DNA of 64,000 bases. Source: Rhizophagus clarus (lineage: Eukaryota; Glomeromycota; Glomeromycetes; Glomerales; Glomeraceae). The stretch covers positions 836,501 to 900,500 of the forward strand of contig BLAL01000044.1 in the NCBI GenBank assembly GCA_015698045.1. The letters run 5' to 3'. Below, one piece after another: positions 25,195-36,707 of this stretch (its first letter is position 1; every line of letters starts with the position of its first letter). The notes under the pieces are model-generated. The model ran no database searches, was not told where the DNA came from, and saw nothing but the letters and a program-made list of their open reading frames with translations. A program made the position numbers and the translations under genes.

Positions 25195-26059
25195 TGTCTT
25201 AAAGATTTATTTTAATTTAGAGGCTGATATATGACAACTGAACCGTGAGAATCTGCATTGTTCGACACCAAATTAAGCTACAAGATCTTAAGATCCCATA
25301 GATCTTCAATGTTGCAGTTGACCACTTGACCTCCTTATATAATCACTTCCTTATATGATGTGATTGTGACTAAAGAGAGGGTTGATGTCCCATTTTACAA
25401 TGTACACGATACACAAATACTATTTACCTTTTCTTCTCAGGACTACATTCGTTAAAATAACTGCAATTCCAAAAGTGTTTTAGAATGAAAAAATGATGTA
25501 CTGTAGTGTATTATCAGTTATTATTGCATTTACATTTTTTGCTTAGAAAATAATCTTAAAATTCTAACATAAAAAAGGGGGTCTTTTACAAGAAGTGTCT
25601 TAATACTTAAAATAATAAAATTATATAAAGAATCTAAGATCAAAAGGGTGATAATAGGGTAAGAAAGGAGAAAATTATAAATACAAAATCTTAAAAAAAA
25701 AGTTGTAATTTCACAGTATTATTTTTATATCAAATAACTAATTTTGCATCATTTTAATATAGGAAATTTTTTAATTATTTTTTAATTAATTATTTCAGTT
25801 TGGTATAAATTTTATTAAAATCTGTTCATTAATTTTTTAATAAATTACATTTTTTTTTTTTATTATTTAAAGGTGATGATATTGCATTTACTTTATTTAG
25901 TAATTGGAAGGGTATAATACAATACCTGCAAATACAGAAAGTAATACCTCCAACCTGAGGGCCAGTTCAACCAATGTGCCTAAACTATTATAAAAATAAA
26001 ATGAATACAAGGAAAAAATAATAAAAAAAGGAAATATTCTATATCTACAGAGGAAGCAA
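25195..26059. other. Intergenic, possible 3' tail of a degenerate retroelement
   Basis: The part next to the aldehyde dehydrogenase start is ordinary upstream DNA. A T-run at about 25851-25861 (A-run on the minus strand) could be the tail of the degenerate minus-strand element that begins near 27649. No gene was called. Confidence 0.45.
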
Positions 26060-27649
26060 GGCAAGATCCTACTGATTATTTTTAACTTTGAGATTGCTTT
26101 AAAATAAAATCCATCAGAACCTTCTTAATTTTGACAATTTCTTCATGCAACTATTTTTTCAAAAGTTTTTGAGAAAGAGAAGTGCTTGAGCTCTGTGTTT
26201 TAGTCTTCTTTGTTGTCTTATTCTTCTCATCCTTTTTATATCCTGTAGATAATTTACCTAAATCCTTCTTTGGACTCCTTATGGTAATGTGATTGGAACC
26301 AGTGACTATAATCCACTAGAATTACAGATCTTCAAAGCAGAAGCCAAGGGTTTGTTGTTGAGCTTACCTAACCCTTTACCTTTAGCTTACTGACAACTTC
26401 TCCGATTACTGATAAAAGATAGAATGATGTAGTGATACTAACTTAATTTAGCTTCACTTTAAAATAATTCATTACTAATGACTAATTGGAGATCATCCTA
26501 CAATTTAAAATAAGCTATCATTTTGCGTTGACCATCTGGATTCTTGATTTTCTTAAAAACTTTAATATATAAAAGTTGAATAAATTTTGTGAAGTATTCC
26601 TTTAGAAAAAATGATACTGTAGTCATGTCATCTGGTAGATTCATGAGAATAGCTTAGAATTGTTCTCTTTCTTTATATTTATGAAGATTCCAAGATGCAG
26701 GAAACTATCTAACAGTTGTAGGGCTGAAGGAAGCAATCCAAAAGCAGTCTTTTTTCTAAGTAAAAAAAGCATTCATGGTTTCTAACTTACATTTTACAGT
26801 CTTATACTTCTTCTGTTTCTTGATTATAATTAAGATAATGTTACTTCAAGCTTTCAGATAATCTAATAACTTGACATTGTCCTACTTGACCAGTACATCA
26901 TAAATCAGAATATTACAAACATATTATTTTAAGCTTGGATTAAGATGATAACCTGTAATAATATGAGTAGCATCTGGATCTAAGGCAGTGATTTTAACCT
27001 TATCTTTTAGTGTGAAAGATTTAACTTCAGGTTTTAAGATAGAGTTGGAAGAAAAGGTGGGCATAACATCAGCTTGAGATTCTACCAGATCAGGTATTAA
27101 GGCTATGGTCATTATAGTACTCAATACTGCTTATTCCACAATTTCAGCCTTCTGTTTGTCTTTTCTTTGTATATCTTCATCCTTATTTCTATTAGTATTG
27201 GTAGATGAAGACTTTGCTTTTAATTAGTGTTCATCATTTTTAGAAATTTCCAAATCCATAAAATGATCAGATAAGTGTTTTTTTTGATTAAATAAAGTGT
27301 ATGTTTTATTCATCTGTTGTAGCATCCCAGTATTGGTTAATATATACGCCTTATCTGCAGTAGCTTTAAAGCTAGAATGAAATGTCTTGAGAAGAAGGTA
27401 AAGCAAGTTTCTACTATAACCTTTACGAAAAGCTATATTGTCAAGATATTGTTTAGTGTGCAGATCCAGCTGATAAATACCTTCCATCTGTTTTTGATAC
27501 TCATCCTTACTCACATTTTTAGCAAATAGTGACAAGTATGTTAAGATTCATTTGAAGGCCACAATACTAATTTTAAAACCTTTATAAAATTCTTCAAACA
27601 AAGTTTATTTAATAAGGTCAGCAGTTATTTCAGGTGTTATAAAAGACAT
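26060..27649 (-). pseudogene. Degenerate retroelement-type ORF with many stops
   Basis: Starting from an ATG at 27649, one minus-strand frame can be followed to about 26280 with no frameshift but with roughly 15 in-frame stops. It then shifts frame into a Lys-rich, coiled-coil-like tail ending near 26080. Recognisable pieces include DLHTKQYLDNIAFRKGYSRN (about 27450), the block CFWIASFSPTT..FPASW (about 26720) and NPDGQRKMIAY (about 26540). The FSPTTVR..FPASW block resembles, from memory, an ORF1-type protein accompanying LINE-like elements in Rhizophagus. That is not verified. All the stops could have come from single transitions, so point mutation rather than indels has killed the frame. 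It is non-functional as read. Confidence 0.6.
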
Positions 27650-29976
27650 TTTAATATAAAATATTCGATCACAAAATACTATTTTTATAAAAAAAAATTT
27701 TATTATTTTTTTGGTGAATTCTAAAATGTATAGAATGGAAAAGAATTTTTTGAGTTTTATTGATTTTAATAAATTACAAATTTATATTTTATATTTTAAT
27801 ATTATAATTAAATTTACAATAATTTTTATAATTAATAATTAAATTATTAAAGTAATAGGAATTAAAATAAACCATTAATTTGGTCTTTTTTAACTTACTT
27901 TATATATTATTAAATTCAATTTTTGATTTAATAAGATGCTAATAATTTAACTTCTTTTAAAGTATAACTATTTATATTTATTAAAATAAAGAAAAACTAG
28001 TATTTTAAAGATTAAACTATTATATTTTAAATCTGATCTTTTTCAGATTTACAATTAGTCGATGTAGGTTTTTTGATAAATAATTTAATATTTAATAAAT
28101 TTTAAAGAATATATTAAAAAATTACTATATAGTAATCATTATCATACCAGTATTAATATATATTAGTAAGTAAAGTTTTATAACATTTTTAATTCTACTT
28201 AAAATTTTATTTTAATTCTAATAAGTACTTAATTTTAAAAACTTTAAATTATTGTAAAATATAATTTTAAAAAAACTATACTGTATATAAAGTAAAATAT
28301 AAGATAAAAAAAATTGATAAAATTATTAGTAAATTTGAAATTTTTTATTAAAAGTAAACAGATTTTTAAATTATATATAAGTATATTTAATAATATAGTA
28401 GTTTTTTATATAAAATAAAATAATTCAAAATTTATTAGTATAAGGAGAATTACACATTTTCATGTAATATTCATTTTGTTATAAACCTTTACTCCCCTCT
28501 CATTCTGTTAGATTTAATAACCAATCAAATTATTGTATTTATAAATTATATAATTAATATAAGTGTAATGTAAGATTTTAACTATCTCTTTTCTCTCCTT
28601 TGATAATTATATAATATGTGTAAGCTTTCTAATAAAAAAAAAGTAATACTTTTTTTTTTTTTTTTTTAATTTAAAGATCATGTTATATTTATTGTAAAAT
28701 ATTTTTAAAAAATATTATAAACAATGTTATATAATCCCCCCTCCTTCCCCCTCTCTGGTCCAAAAAAAAAGTAATACTATTTTTATCAAATTTTATTAAT
28801 TTATTAATATAAAGAATAAATTATAAAATTTAGTAATATATAAATTTATTAATAATGTTTTTATACTTATACTCACAAATTATTATTTTTTATATTATTT
28901 ATTTAATATTAATTATTTTATTTATTTAAATAACTGATATTCTGAATAATATAAAATAATTATTAATTATACTTATATAAGATATATAGTAATAGAAAAT
29001 AATTAATAATTTATAAATTATTATTAATTTTATATTAAAAATTATATAATTTTTAGATTTTTTATCAATAAAAACTGTTGTTTATATTTTATAATTTTAA
29101 TAAGACTTTCAAAAATTTATATAAAAAAATAAAATTAATTTATAAACTCTGAAATATATAAAAAACTGTTATATAATTTTTTTTTTTTTTGAATAATCTA
29201 TATATGCTTTTATTCATATATCATATAAACAATTTATCAGAAGTTATATATGGGCCAATTGGTGAAATTAACAAATTAACCTAAACTAAGGAATTTGACG
29301 TTAATTTAATAAAAAATAAGTTTTGCAAGTTTCACAAAAATGATTATATTTATGCTACATGATCATATGACACATAATATCAAGAAATTACTTCAACAAA
29401 GTAACGTTAAAAAATTTTTTTCTTTCATGAACTTTCTATTGAACTTCCCATCAACTTCCCATCAACTTTCCCACCAAAGTAAGTTGAGCATTTTTGCAAG
29501 TACACCAGTAGTTATTTTACATTGTATACAACTTGCAGCTATTGTTTTTTATTTTTTTTTATTTTTTTTTTTTATAATTTATAAAAAAATCTTGTATAAA
29601 CAGCAAAATTATTCAAAAAATCTTTAAATAAATAAATAGCTCTGTGTTAATAATGATATTTTAATAAATTTAAATTATGTATTGAATAGTTTTTTATTAA
29701 AATCTATTTGATATTTATTATTAATTATTTTTAAATTAATTTTTTTTCGTTAAATTGTTAAATATTCTGGATTTTGTTTCTTTTTTTTAATAGACTAACT
29801 TTATAATATTTTTTTCCTTTTTTTTTAGAAATTTCTTTTACTGGGCTCAGATTAAAAGAGTAAATTTTTTGGAAGGGATCTTAAAAGGTTATTTTACTTA
29901 TTTTTTATATTTTTTGATTATTTTTTTTTATGTGAGAATGGTTTTGATCAATTTTAATCAGTATTGCACACACAAC
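27650..29976. other. Extremely AT-rich block, no gene
   Basis: Over 2 kb with very few G or C bases. A short pyrimidine-rich island (ccccctccttccccctctct) lies at about 28736-28755, between A/T runs. There is no believable coding sequence on either strand; the open stretch at 29340-29627 is AT-driven. The block probably consists of decayed repeats. Confidence 0.6.
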
Positions 29977-30044
29977 TGATGATCGGCAAATTCTGCAAAT
30001 CAGCAGATATGATATCCATCCTGATTTGCAGAATGCGATCATCA
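29977..30044. repeat. Near-perfect foldback hairpin
   Basis: The left arm TGATGATCG..TTCTGCAAATCAG (29977-30003) and the right arm CTGATTTGCAGAA..CGATCATCA (30021-30044) are complementary except for a small internal bulge. They enclose a 17-nt loop. The arms are much richer in G and C than the surrounding DNA, so this is not chance AT pairing. It could be the remnant of a foldback element or MITE. Confidence 0.7.
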
Positions 30045-30550
30045 AAATCTGTTATATAAATTTAAATATTATAATCTAGTATATATAACATGTATAATAC
30101 AAAATTTTGTATATAAAAATTTTATTTTTTTCTTCTTATTTATTATATTTATATTATTCTATTCATTATATTTAAAATTTTTTTTTTATTGATTTACTAA
30201 TATTTATAATAATAAATATTAAAAGATAACATTAACTTTGTCTTTATTAATTTTTTTTTCAATAATCTTTATCTTAATACTATACTTAATTAAAAAAATA
30301 AATACTAAAAAATACTAAGTTTAACTTTATTATAAAAAATAAAAAAAAGGAATTTTCTAAAATATTTTTTATAAGTTTAAATATTTATTAAAAAAAAGAC
30401 TATTTCTATTTGTATACTAATGTATTTGTACACAGGTTATGTGATCAGCATAAAATTTTCTTTTATAGAAATATTGTTACATAAAATTCCAATTATGGTT
30501 ATTTTGAAAAATAAGAAAAAAAAATTTTGTGAAACAGGTATTGCCTAAAA

Positions 30551-30768
30551 AGGTGGACGTTTAAAGCGGAGCAGAATCACGTGATCATAGTAAAATATTT
30601 GTCACCCAGTGTCATACCTTTACTTTCTCATTTTTATTAAGTATTCTGGGGACTTAGAATTTTTTCGATTAGTAAAAACTTGTTTGTCACTTCATTATTT
30701 GTTACATTTGTAATTTCTTAATGCTGTAATTCCAGTCAAATCTGCTCTGCTTTAGACATCCCCTAAAA
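30551..30768. repeat. Inverted repeat pair around AAAGCRGAGCAG
   Basis: GGTGGACGTTTAAAGCGGAG at 30552-30571 is matched in inverse orientation by a segment ending near 30768 (CTGCTCTGCTTTAGACATCC at 30748-30767). The differences are mainly transitions. The pair overlaps the longer inverted repeat 30575-30966, so one element may have inserted beside or into another. Confidence 0.55.
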
Positions 30769-30966
30769 AAGTAGGTCCATATAGTACAACAACCAAATAT
30801 GGTAATTTTTAAAATTCTGGCCAGAATTATAAAAAATTATGAATGTGACATATAATATGTGACAAATAGGATTTTTAATATGAAAAAAATTCTGTCTCTG
30901 GAATACTTATAGAAAAATGAAAAAGGAAGGGTGTGACACCAGATGATAAATAATGGTCATGTAATC
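30575..30966. mobile_element. Inverted-repeat element, about 390 bp, arms about 90 bp
   Basis: The left arm at about 30575-30670 matches the complement of about 30882-30966 over nearly its full length. Landmarks are ATCACGTGATCAT/ATTACATGACCAT, CAGTGTCATACC/GGTGTCACACC, TTTCTCATTTTT/TTTTTCATTTTT, AAGTATTCTGG/AAGTATTCCAG and AGAATTTTTTC in both. Many mismatches are C/T or G/A changes. There is no ORF and no clear target duplication. It is a decayed non-autonomous element of unknown class. Confidence 0.6.
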
Positions 30967-31172
30967 CGAGTTTCGCACACTAGTGTAAATTAAGAAATTT
31001 TCTAAAAAAAATATCACAAAAAAATAAAAATTTAAAGAAAATTTATAAATAATTTCTTTTATTATATAGATACAATAAGTCTTTAATAAAAATTTCAGTT
31101 GGTTTTCTTTTATATTTTTTAATATATATAAATTTTTTCAATTATTTATAACTAATAATTATAAGGATAAAT

Positions 31173-31565
31173 GGGCAGATCTATAGCAAAAGGTAAGGCT
31201 CAACCAAAAAAATTTTTTTGAGATTTTATTATAATTATATATTAATTAACTTAATCTTTTAAAAAAAATATTTTTTTATTTTATAATACATTAATAAAAA
31301 AATTAAATTTTTAATGATTTGTAATTTATATATTTTTCTTTTAATTCATTTAATTTAATAAGTTATGTAAATATGCTAGAAAAAAACTAATACTTTTAAT
31401 GAATTCCTTGCAAAATTTTGATCTAGTTTAAAAAAAACCAATTTAAAAATCTTTAAAAAGTTTTTAAAATAGCAATAATTCTTTAAATTAATTAAATAAT
31501 TAAATTTATGATTATTTTAAAATTATGTTATTATCCCAGCCCCTTCTTTTGCTGTGGATCCACCC
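31173..31565. mobile_element. Decayed inverted-repeat element, about 393 bp
   Basis: GGGCAGATCTATAGCAAAAG starting at 31173 is matched by the complement of 31538-31565, which reads GGGTGGATCCACAGCAAAAG. The pairing extends about 28 bp, and mismatches are mostly transitions. The interior is almost pure A/T with no coding potential. It is interpreted as a MITE or DNA-transposon remnant after C-to-T decay. Confidence 0.6.
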
Positions 31566-32429
31566 AAATAGAACTACAATTGTCATAATTACTTTAATAA
31601 ATATTCTTAATTATTTTATATAATTAGCTATTTTTTTCTAAAAAAAAATTCTAAAAAAAAAAAAAAAAATTCATATATCTGAGATAAATAAAATTTCTTT
31701 TTTAATATCTTAAACAATTTTATTAATAAATAATTATAATAGTAAACAGTCATAATTATCATTTAATAATAATTAGTTGTTAAATTCAAAGCATAAGTGT
31801 AATTAAATGAATCAACCAATCATACATTGACTCAATTTTTAAGCAGATGAATAGACAAATATTTTGTGTAATCTTTATATAGAACTATATAATTCTTACA
31901 TTTGGATTAATCAATACTTTTTGAAAATAAATCAAAAGATTATTAGTGTTATATTTGGTATATCAATTTACTTTTCAAAAATATAAAGAAAGCAATAGCT
32001 TTTTTAATATAAATAAATGACTGTTACCTTTTTTTTAAAAACAAAATAGAAATATAATTCAAAAATAGAAGAGTAGAAATTTGAAAATTATGTGAAAATA
32101 AATACTTAAACTTTATTTCTTATACTAGTTTAATTCATCAATTCAATTAAAAAAAGTAATTTTACCATATAAAAATTGTTGATGCAGTCAAAAATAATTG
32201 TAGGTTCCATAAATTCCAACTTAAAAATAAATGGTTAATTGATCAAAAAAAATAAGAAATAACTTCAGTAATGCATATGGTATCACAAATAATAATATTA
32301 ATCCATTGCTTGTAGATAATTATGAAATGACTGTTAGATAACTATAGCATTCTGTTTAAATGGTACAAATTAACAAAAGACATGTATGTCTTAGGAATTA
32401 ATGAAATGAAAGGCCTTGTGAACCTTCTC

Positions 32430-32885
32430 TACCATCCGGAAAGAAGCTTATCATTATGGAAGACACTAATGAGAAGATACCTGATGTGGAACTTGAATAT
32501 TAAGCAAAAGAGTTGATGGAAACTGAGTTTGCTAAGTTAGCAATAGTTTGATATAAGAACTTTGCATCTTTATAAAATATTATAGGATTTTTTTGCAGAA
32601 CATTATAATACTTGGTATAGTTTTTTGCACCTTGGATTTAAACTATTTAATATAAAAGTTAATAAGATCAATGAAGAATAAACATTATCATGCGTAAAAA
32701 ATAAAGCCAGTTTGGGCAAGACTTTATTGTATCTTTTGTAAAGTATTATATGAGAAAGCGCAAGTAAAAATGAATATAAAAATAATGGTGAAGCAGAGTT
32801 TCATTAAATCAAGCTCAGATGACATGATAGATGATAATTTTTATACAAATGTAAAATATTCAACAGTTCGTTTGTATATAAGATG
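32430..32885 (+). pseudogene. Degenerate ORF fragment of unknown family
   Basis: A plus-strand frame with coding-like composition is interrupted by several stops. It includes IIMEDTNEKIPDVELEY, then a stop, then AKELMETEFAKLAIV, and later KMNIKIMVKQSFIKSSSDDM. At least one frame change is needed between about 32580 and 32760. I do not recognise the family. It sits in the AT-rich repeat block and is probably part of an old mobile element. Confidence 0.45.
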
Positions 32886-33411
32886 ATATGAAGAAAACTA
32901 TTAGGTTACGGCGGTTGATCGTGACAAATTTGTCAGTTTTTTTGCCAAGAAAAAAAATTTTATTAATACACGCAAAAATAAATACAAAGTCCGCGCGATA
33001 CATGATGTCTATGTTAATGCCCTTATTTCTGAAATATTTAACTCAAGACATATGTCTATCCTAATTATCTATTTTACCTGCTTCCCATCATCCAATGATG
33101 ATTTTTGCTGATTAAAAACCCACTTGATTTGCCCAAACAATTTCTTGATAGGTTCAACTAGGTCATCGTGGGATAATGATGGGTAGTTGATAGGTAGAGG
33201 TGTAGGCGCAGGCGAACAAAAAAAAGTTCGATCTTCCCATTACCATTATCATTCCCATCTCCAGTACCACTTTAATTTTTGTTATTACCCAGTCAACACC
33301 TGAAATTGGAATATCAAATAAAAAAGTTAGTAATAATTACATTGATTAGGAATTCAGACCACATTTTTCGAATTTGTTTTACAAACATACCAGCTGAGTC
33401 AATACGATATA

Positions 33412-34036
33412 TTACACCTTAGTACGTTTTTTGCGATTACATTGCATAGATGCATGTGCTTGGACAGTACTCTGGGCAACACCTTGGTTAATATCTTCTC
33501 GTTTTGCCTCGGTTACAGAAATAATTGTGTCTCCTATTTTGATTACCCAACCAATGGGTCCCTTTTCATGACTTCCAGAGATTTCATGGGATAAACTTTT
33601 ACAGTACCGTCGCCACACCATATACAATCGCAGAAATAAACTCACAGCGGGTGGCTTCATTCGCGCTATATGCTAGTAATGTGTGGAGATGATTCTTAAA
33701 AAATCTTCGACTACACTGTTCCTGATCTCTTCTGAAGTTGCTAAACTTCCAATCTCAATATATGGTAATTGATCATAGCTTTCAGTCTTCAAACCAAAGA
33801 GTGCCTTCATCTTTGGGAAGAGAAAGGTTGTTGTGCTATAAAAACATAAAATTAATTGATCAGACAGTTGATGGAATCAGCACGTAAATTTCCTAAATAT
33901 ATTGATAGAACTTACACGTATCCACAACGAATTTTAATTGTCATTCTCGACAAAAAGCGATAAGGGTACCCGCACCCATGTTTCACCTTAAAGATTTCTT
34001 TTTTTACTTTGGAGAAGAACTGGTGCCAAATACTGA
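33412..34036 (-). pseudogene. Disrupted gene with PD-(D/E)XK nuclease-like segment
   Basis: Two minus-strand exons can be joined, about 34036-33916 and 33835-33412. The first ends at a GTAAGT donor and encodes WHQFFSKVKKEIFKV and GCGYPYRFLSRMTIKIRCGY. The second encodes YIEIGSLATSEEIRNSVVED, then an in-frame TAG at 33675-33673, then KPPAVSLFLRLYMVW. The core WVIKIGDTIISVTEAKRED with INQGVAQSTVQAHASM has the D...ExK..QG.AQ pattern of restriction-endonuclease-like folds. Such a family is common in Rhizophagus proteins of unknown role, as far as I recall. The stop, and the loss of frame after NRKKRTK, suggest a pseudogene; a missed intron is possible but no clear splice pair is visible. Confidence 0.5.
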
Positions 34037-35381
34037 AAGCAAGAAGAGTCGAACATTAGACGCGTTTTAGAACCGGTGGATTAATTGGTTAATGATATTA
34101 ACACCTCGTTCAATGTCCCTTAAAGAATTAATTGCATCACAGAAGGGAAGTTAGCCATAGGGCTCTTATCAAATGTGAAAGCGAGAATAACATTCAGTAA
34201 GTTTGTCGCCCATATTAATATGGGATATGATTTTTATGTTTTTGAATAAAAAATACGTGAAATTTTATTATATACATATTTTTTTGTATTCCTATACCGC
34301 ATGAAGTTTGAGGTGGAAATCAATAAATGAGACCTGGAAGTGGGTTGGTTATTTTCCTTCAGAAATGGCAGTTAAATGGGGAGAGAACAATATTATACTC
34401 TTGACAAAATCATTGTGACATATGAGCAATGGGATATGGATTTTGGAGTATAGTATGTATAATAGCTTTAAATACCTCCATGGAATCGTTACCGAAAATA
34501 AACCTTATCTCCTTGTGAATGATTATTTACTTTTATTTATCCTACATGCCAAGGGTGATATATTCTTGAATAGACTTAAAATAAGAAAAGAAATTTTAGA
34601 GAGTATGAAGCGAATAAAACAAGTGTTGGAAGAAAAATTGTAGATTTATTGAAGGACGAAATTTTGACGAGAACTTCGAATAGAATGTCATCATGTGTAT
34701 GGCTGCGATCTGAGTCCCCAAAATTTATCCCAGTAATCAGAAGTCAGAACTTGACTATTTAATAAACAGGGTTTTTTATCAGTTGGATTTATTCTTATCT
34801 GAGAAGTACAAATTGTTTGTTATGAATAAGCCCTATGTCTCATCGTATGGAGGTATCCATTTTAAAGAAAAATTCTTGCAACAAGACAATATAAATATAA
34901 ATATAATTAGCGATTCTTATCTGCTGAACGTTTTTTGTTCAATTTTTCTAAGACATAGTCAATCATGCATTTATTGTATATAAACCAAAACATGCACGAT
35001 CAGCGAATTTTTATTTACATCTTATAATGCTAATTCAATTGATATTGAATCTTTTTTAATATTCCTTGCATTCTGTTAGTACAAATTCATCATCATCATA
35101 ATTCTATTAGGAACTTTCCAATATTTCATATATTTGGTAGAGAGAAATTTGCAATACGCTGTATTGCACGCTATAGTTATCTATTCTTGTGAGTATATTT
35201 ACAACATTTCTATAAAAAATTATTGTAAACTTGTAATTATAATCAAAATATTTATAGTCTACTATTAATATATTCCTTTTTTTTAAAAAAAAATGATGAT
35301 ATTTCAAATATTTACAATAATTTCTTCTATCGATGATTCTAAAAAATTGATTAAATTAATTGAACAAGAAAAAAAACTTCA
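34037..35381. other. Unresolved region with short open stretches
   Basis: Plus-strand open stretches at 34422-34643 and 34783-34983 have moderately coding-like composition but no recognisable motif and no clear splice links. They may be remains of one degenerate ORF. The region otherwise serves as the 3' flank of the Scm3-like gene. Confidence 0.4.
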
Positions 35382-36707
35382 TTAATGCCCTCCTATATAT
35401 CTTTCGGTCCAAGTTAATAATTGCGAATAGTCTTCGGATGATGGCTCTATTTTGTCAAAATATTTTATATCAGAGATTGAGTTTTTTTTTTTTTAAAAAA
35501 AAAAAGGAAGGAAATTTATAACGACATAAAATAACAACATACCTAACCAAAGTCGCTGTTGTTCTGGAGTGAGTGCAATTGGAGGTATCTTTTGAGTGAA
35601 TTCTAAAGTCTCTCGTTGAGGATAATCTATAGACTGCATTTGATAATAGTTCAAAGCCTCTTGTTGAGTTACTTGATAATAGTTTATAGTCTCTTGTTGG
35701 GTCACTCGGCAATAGTTTAAAGTTTCTTGTTGAGCCACTTGACGATGATTTAAAGTCTCTTGCTGAACTTGTTGTGTATGATCCCAATTATTCTGCTGTA
35801 CGTGTATCTTTTCATTATTTGAATCAGGACATTTATCTGAATCAGAACACTCAGAAACTGTATCTTCGCTTTCCGATTCATGCCCTGAATCAAATGTATT
35901 GAAACTATATACCCTGAGTCGTCTTTTAGAATTTGATAAAGTTAAATTTTCTGTACTTTGTGATGATGAGATTTCAGTCAAAGTAACTAAATTTGATTGT
36001 TCATTAGTAATTTTTAGCGCTTCTTCAGAATATGAATTGCAAATTTCTGATGCTTCTTCTGTATCTGTCATTTCATTCAAAATAACTGAATTTGATTGTT
36101 CATTAGTAATTTTTAACGATTCATTTTCAGATGAATCATTCTTTCTACGAATTTCTGATAATTCTTCTGTATCTGACATTTCATCAAAAGAATCATCAAT
36201 GTCTCTTAAATTCTCATTAAATTCGTTATATTCACTAGAATCCGTTTCCCAGTCAAAATTTTCGTTTGACGCTTCCAAGAGTTCATCTATTATGTCATTT
36301 GTTTTATCACTAGTTTTAATATTATTTGAAACTCGTTGATTAAAATCGGCATAGTCTTCACACACTTTAGGATCTGGTTGCCAAATTGAATCATCATCGT
36401 CCGCATCTTCCTGAAGTTTTGAAGCGTATAAATTTAAAGTTCCAACATAACGTATCGTATCTTTTTGTAAAATGCCTCTATCAACTACAATCTCTTCGGT
36501 AACTAAATCGATCTCATCAGTTTCTTCTGTCGAAATATTTTGATATCGTTTAATAATGTCAGCCCAAGCTGCTTTTAAACGACATTTACTCTTCTCTGAT
36601 TCTCGTAATGAAGCTTTTATAGAAGAACCCTTAGAAGGTTTAGGTTTTAACGTATTATTAATATTCCTTTTAGTTGGAACTTTTCTTTGTTTTTTTGAAT
36701 GTAACAT
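35382..36707 (-). CDS. SCM3: Scm3/HJURP-like centromere histone (CENP-A) chaperone
   Basis: Family role: binds CENP-A/H4 and deposits it at centromeres. Two exons, 36707-35543 and 35446-35382, give 409 residues. The first half is basic and then carries the Scm3-type core: a Trp-containing helix (LKAAWADIIKRYQ, 44-56) followed by TDEIDLVTEEIVVDRGIL (63-80), close to the family pattern of D-I-D-L-x-T-x-E-I-V-x-D-x-G. Next comes SIWQPDPKVCEDY. The middle is acidic and Ser-rich with several TDEEL/SDTEE-type casein-kinase-like sites. Near residues 315-360 lies an 11-residue tandem repeat (QQETLNY..VT type). The short last exon adds a Trp-containing tail. The start ATG is the first in frame. The call rests on the core motif; the rest is low-complexity. 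Confidence 0.75.
35636..35770 (-). repeat. 33-bp tandem repeat inside the Scm3-like gene
   Basis: About four units of 33 bp encode imperfect copies of an 11-residue Gln-rich motif (QQETLNYYQVT-like). Successive units differ by a few substitutions. No frame is lost, so copy number could change without breaking the protein. Confidence 0.85.

Noticed and set aside
26280..27649. Reassigned stop codons (TAA/TAG read as Gln) to explain the stop-rich frame
   Set aside because: Neighbouring real genes all use TAA, TAG and TGA as normal stops, TGA also occurs inside the broken frame, and at least one stop replaces a likely Trp; pseudogene decay is simpler.
29340..29627. Plus-strand ORF of 95 codons
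   Set aside because: Its tail is made of T-run phenylalanines and it lies in the most AT-rich block; no support as a gene.
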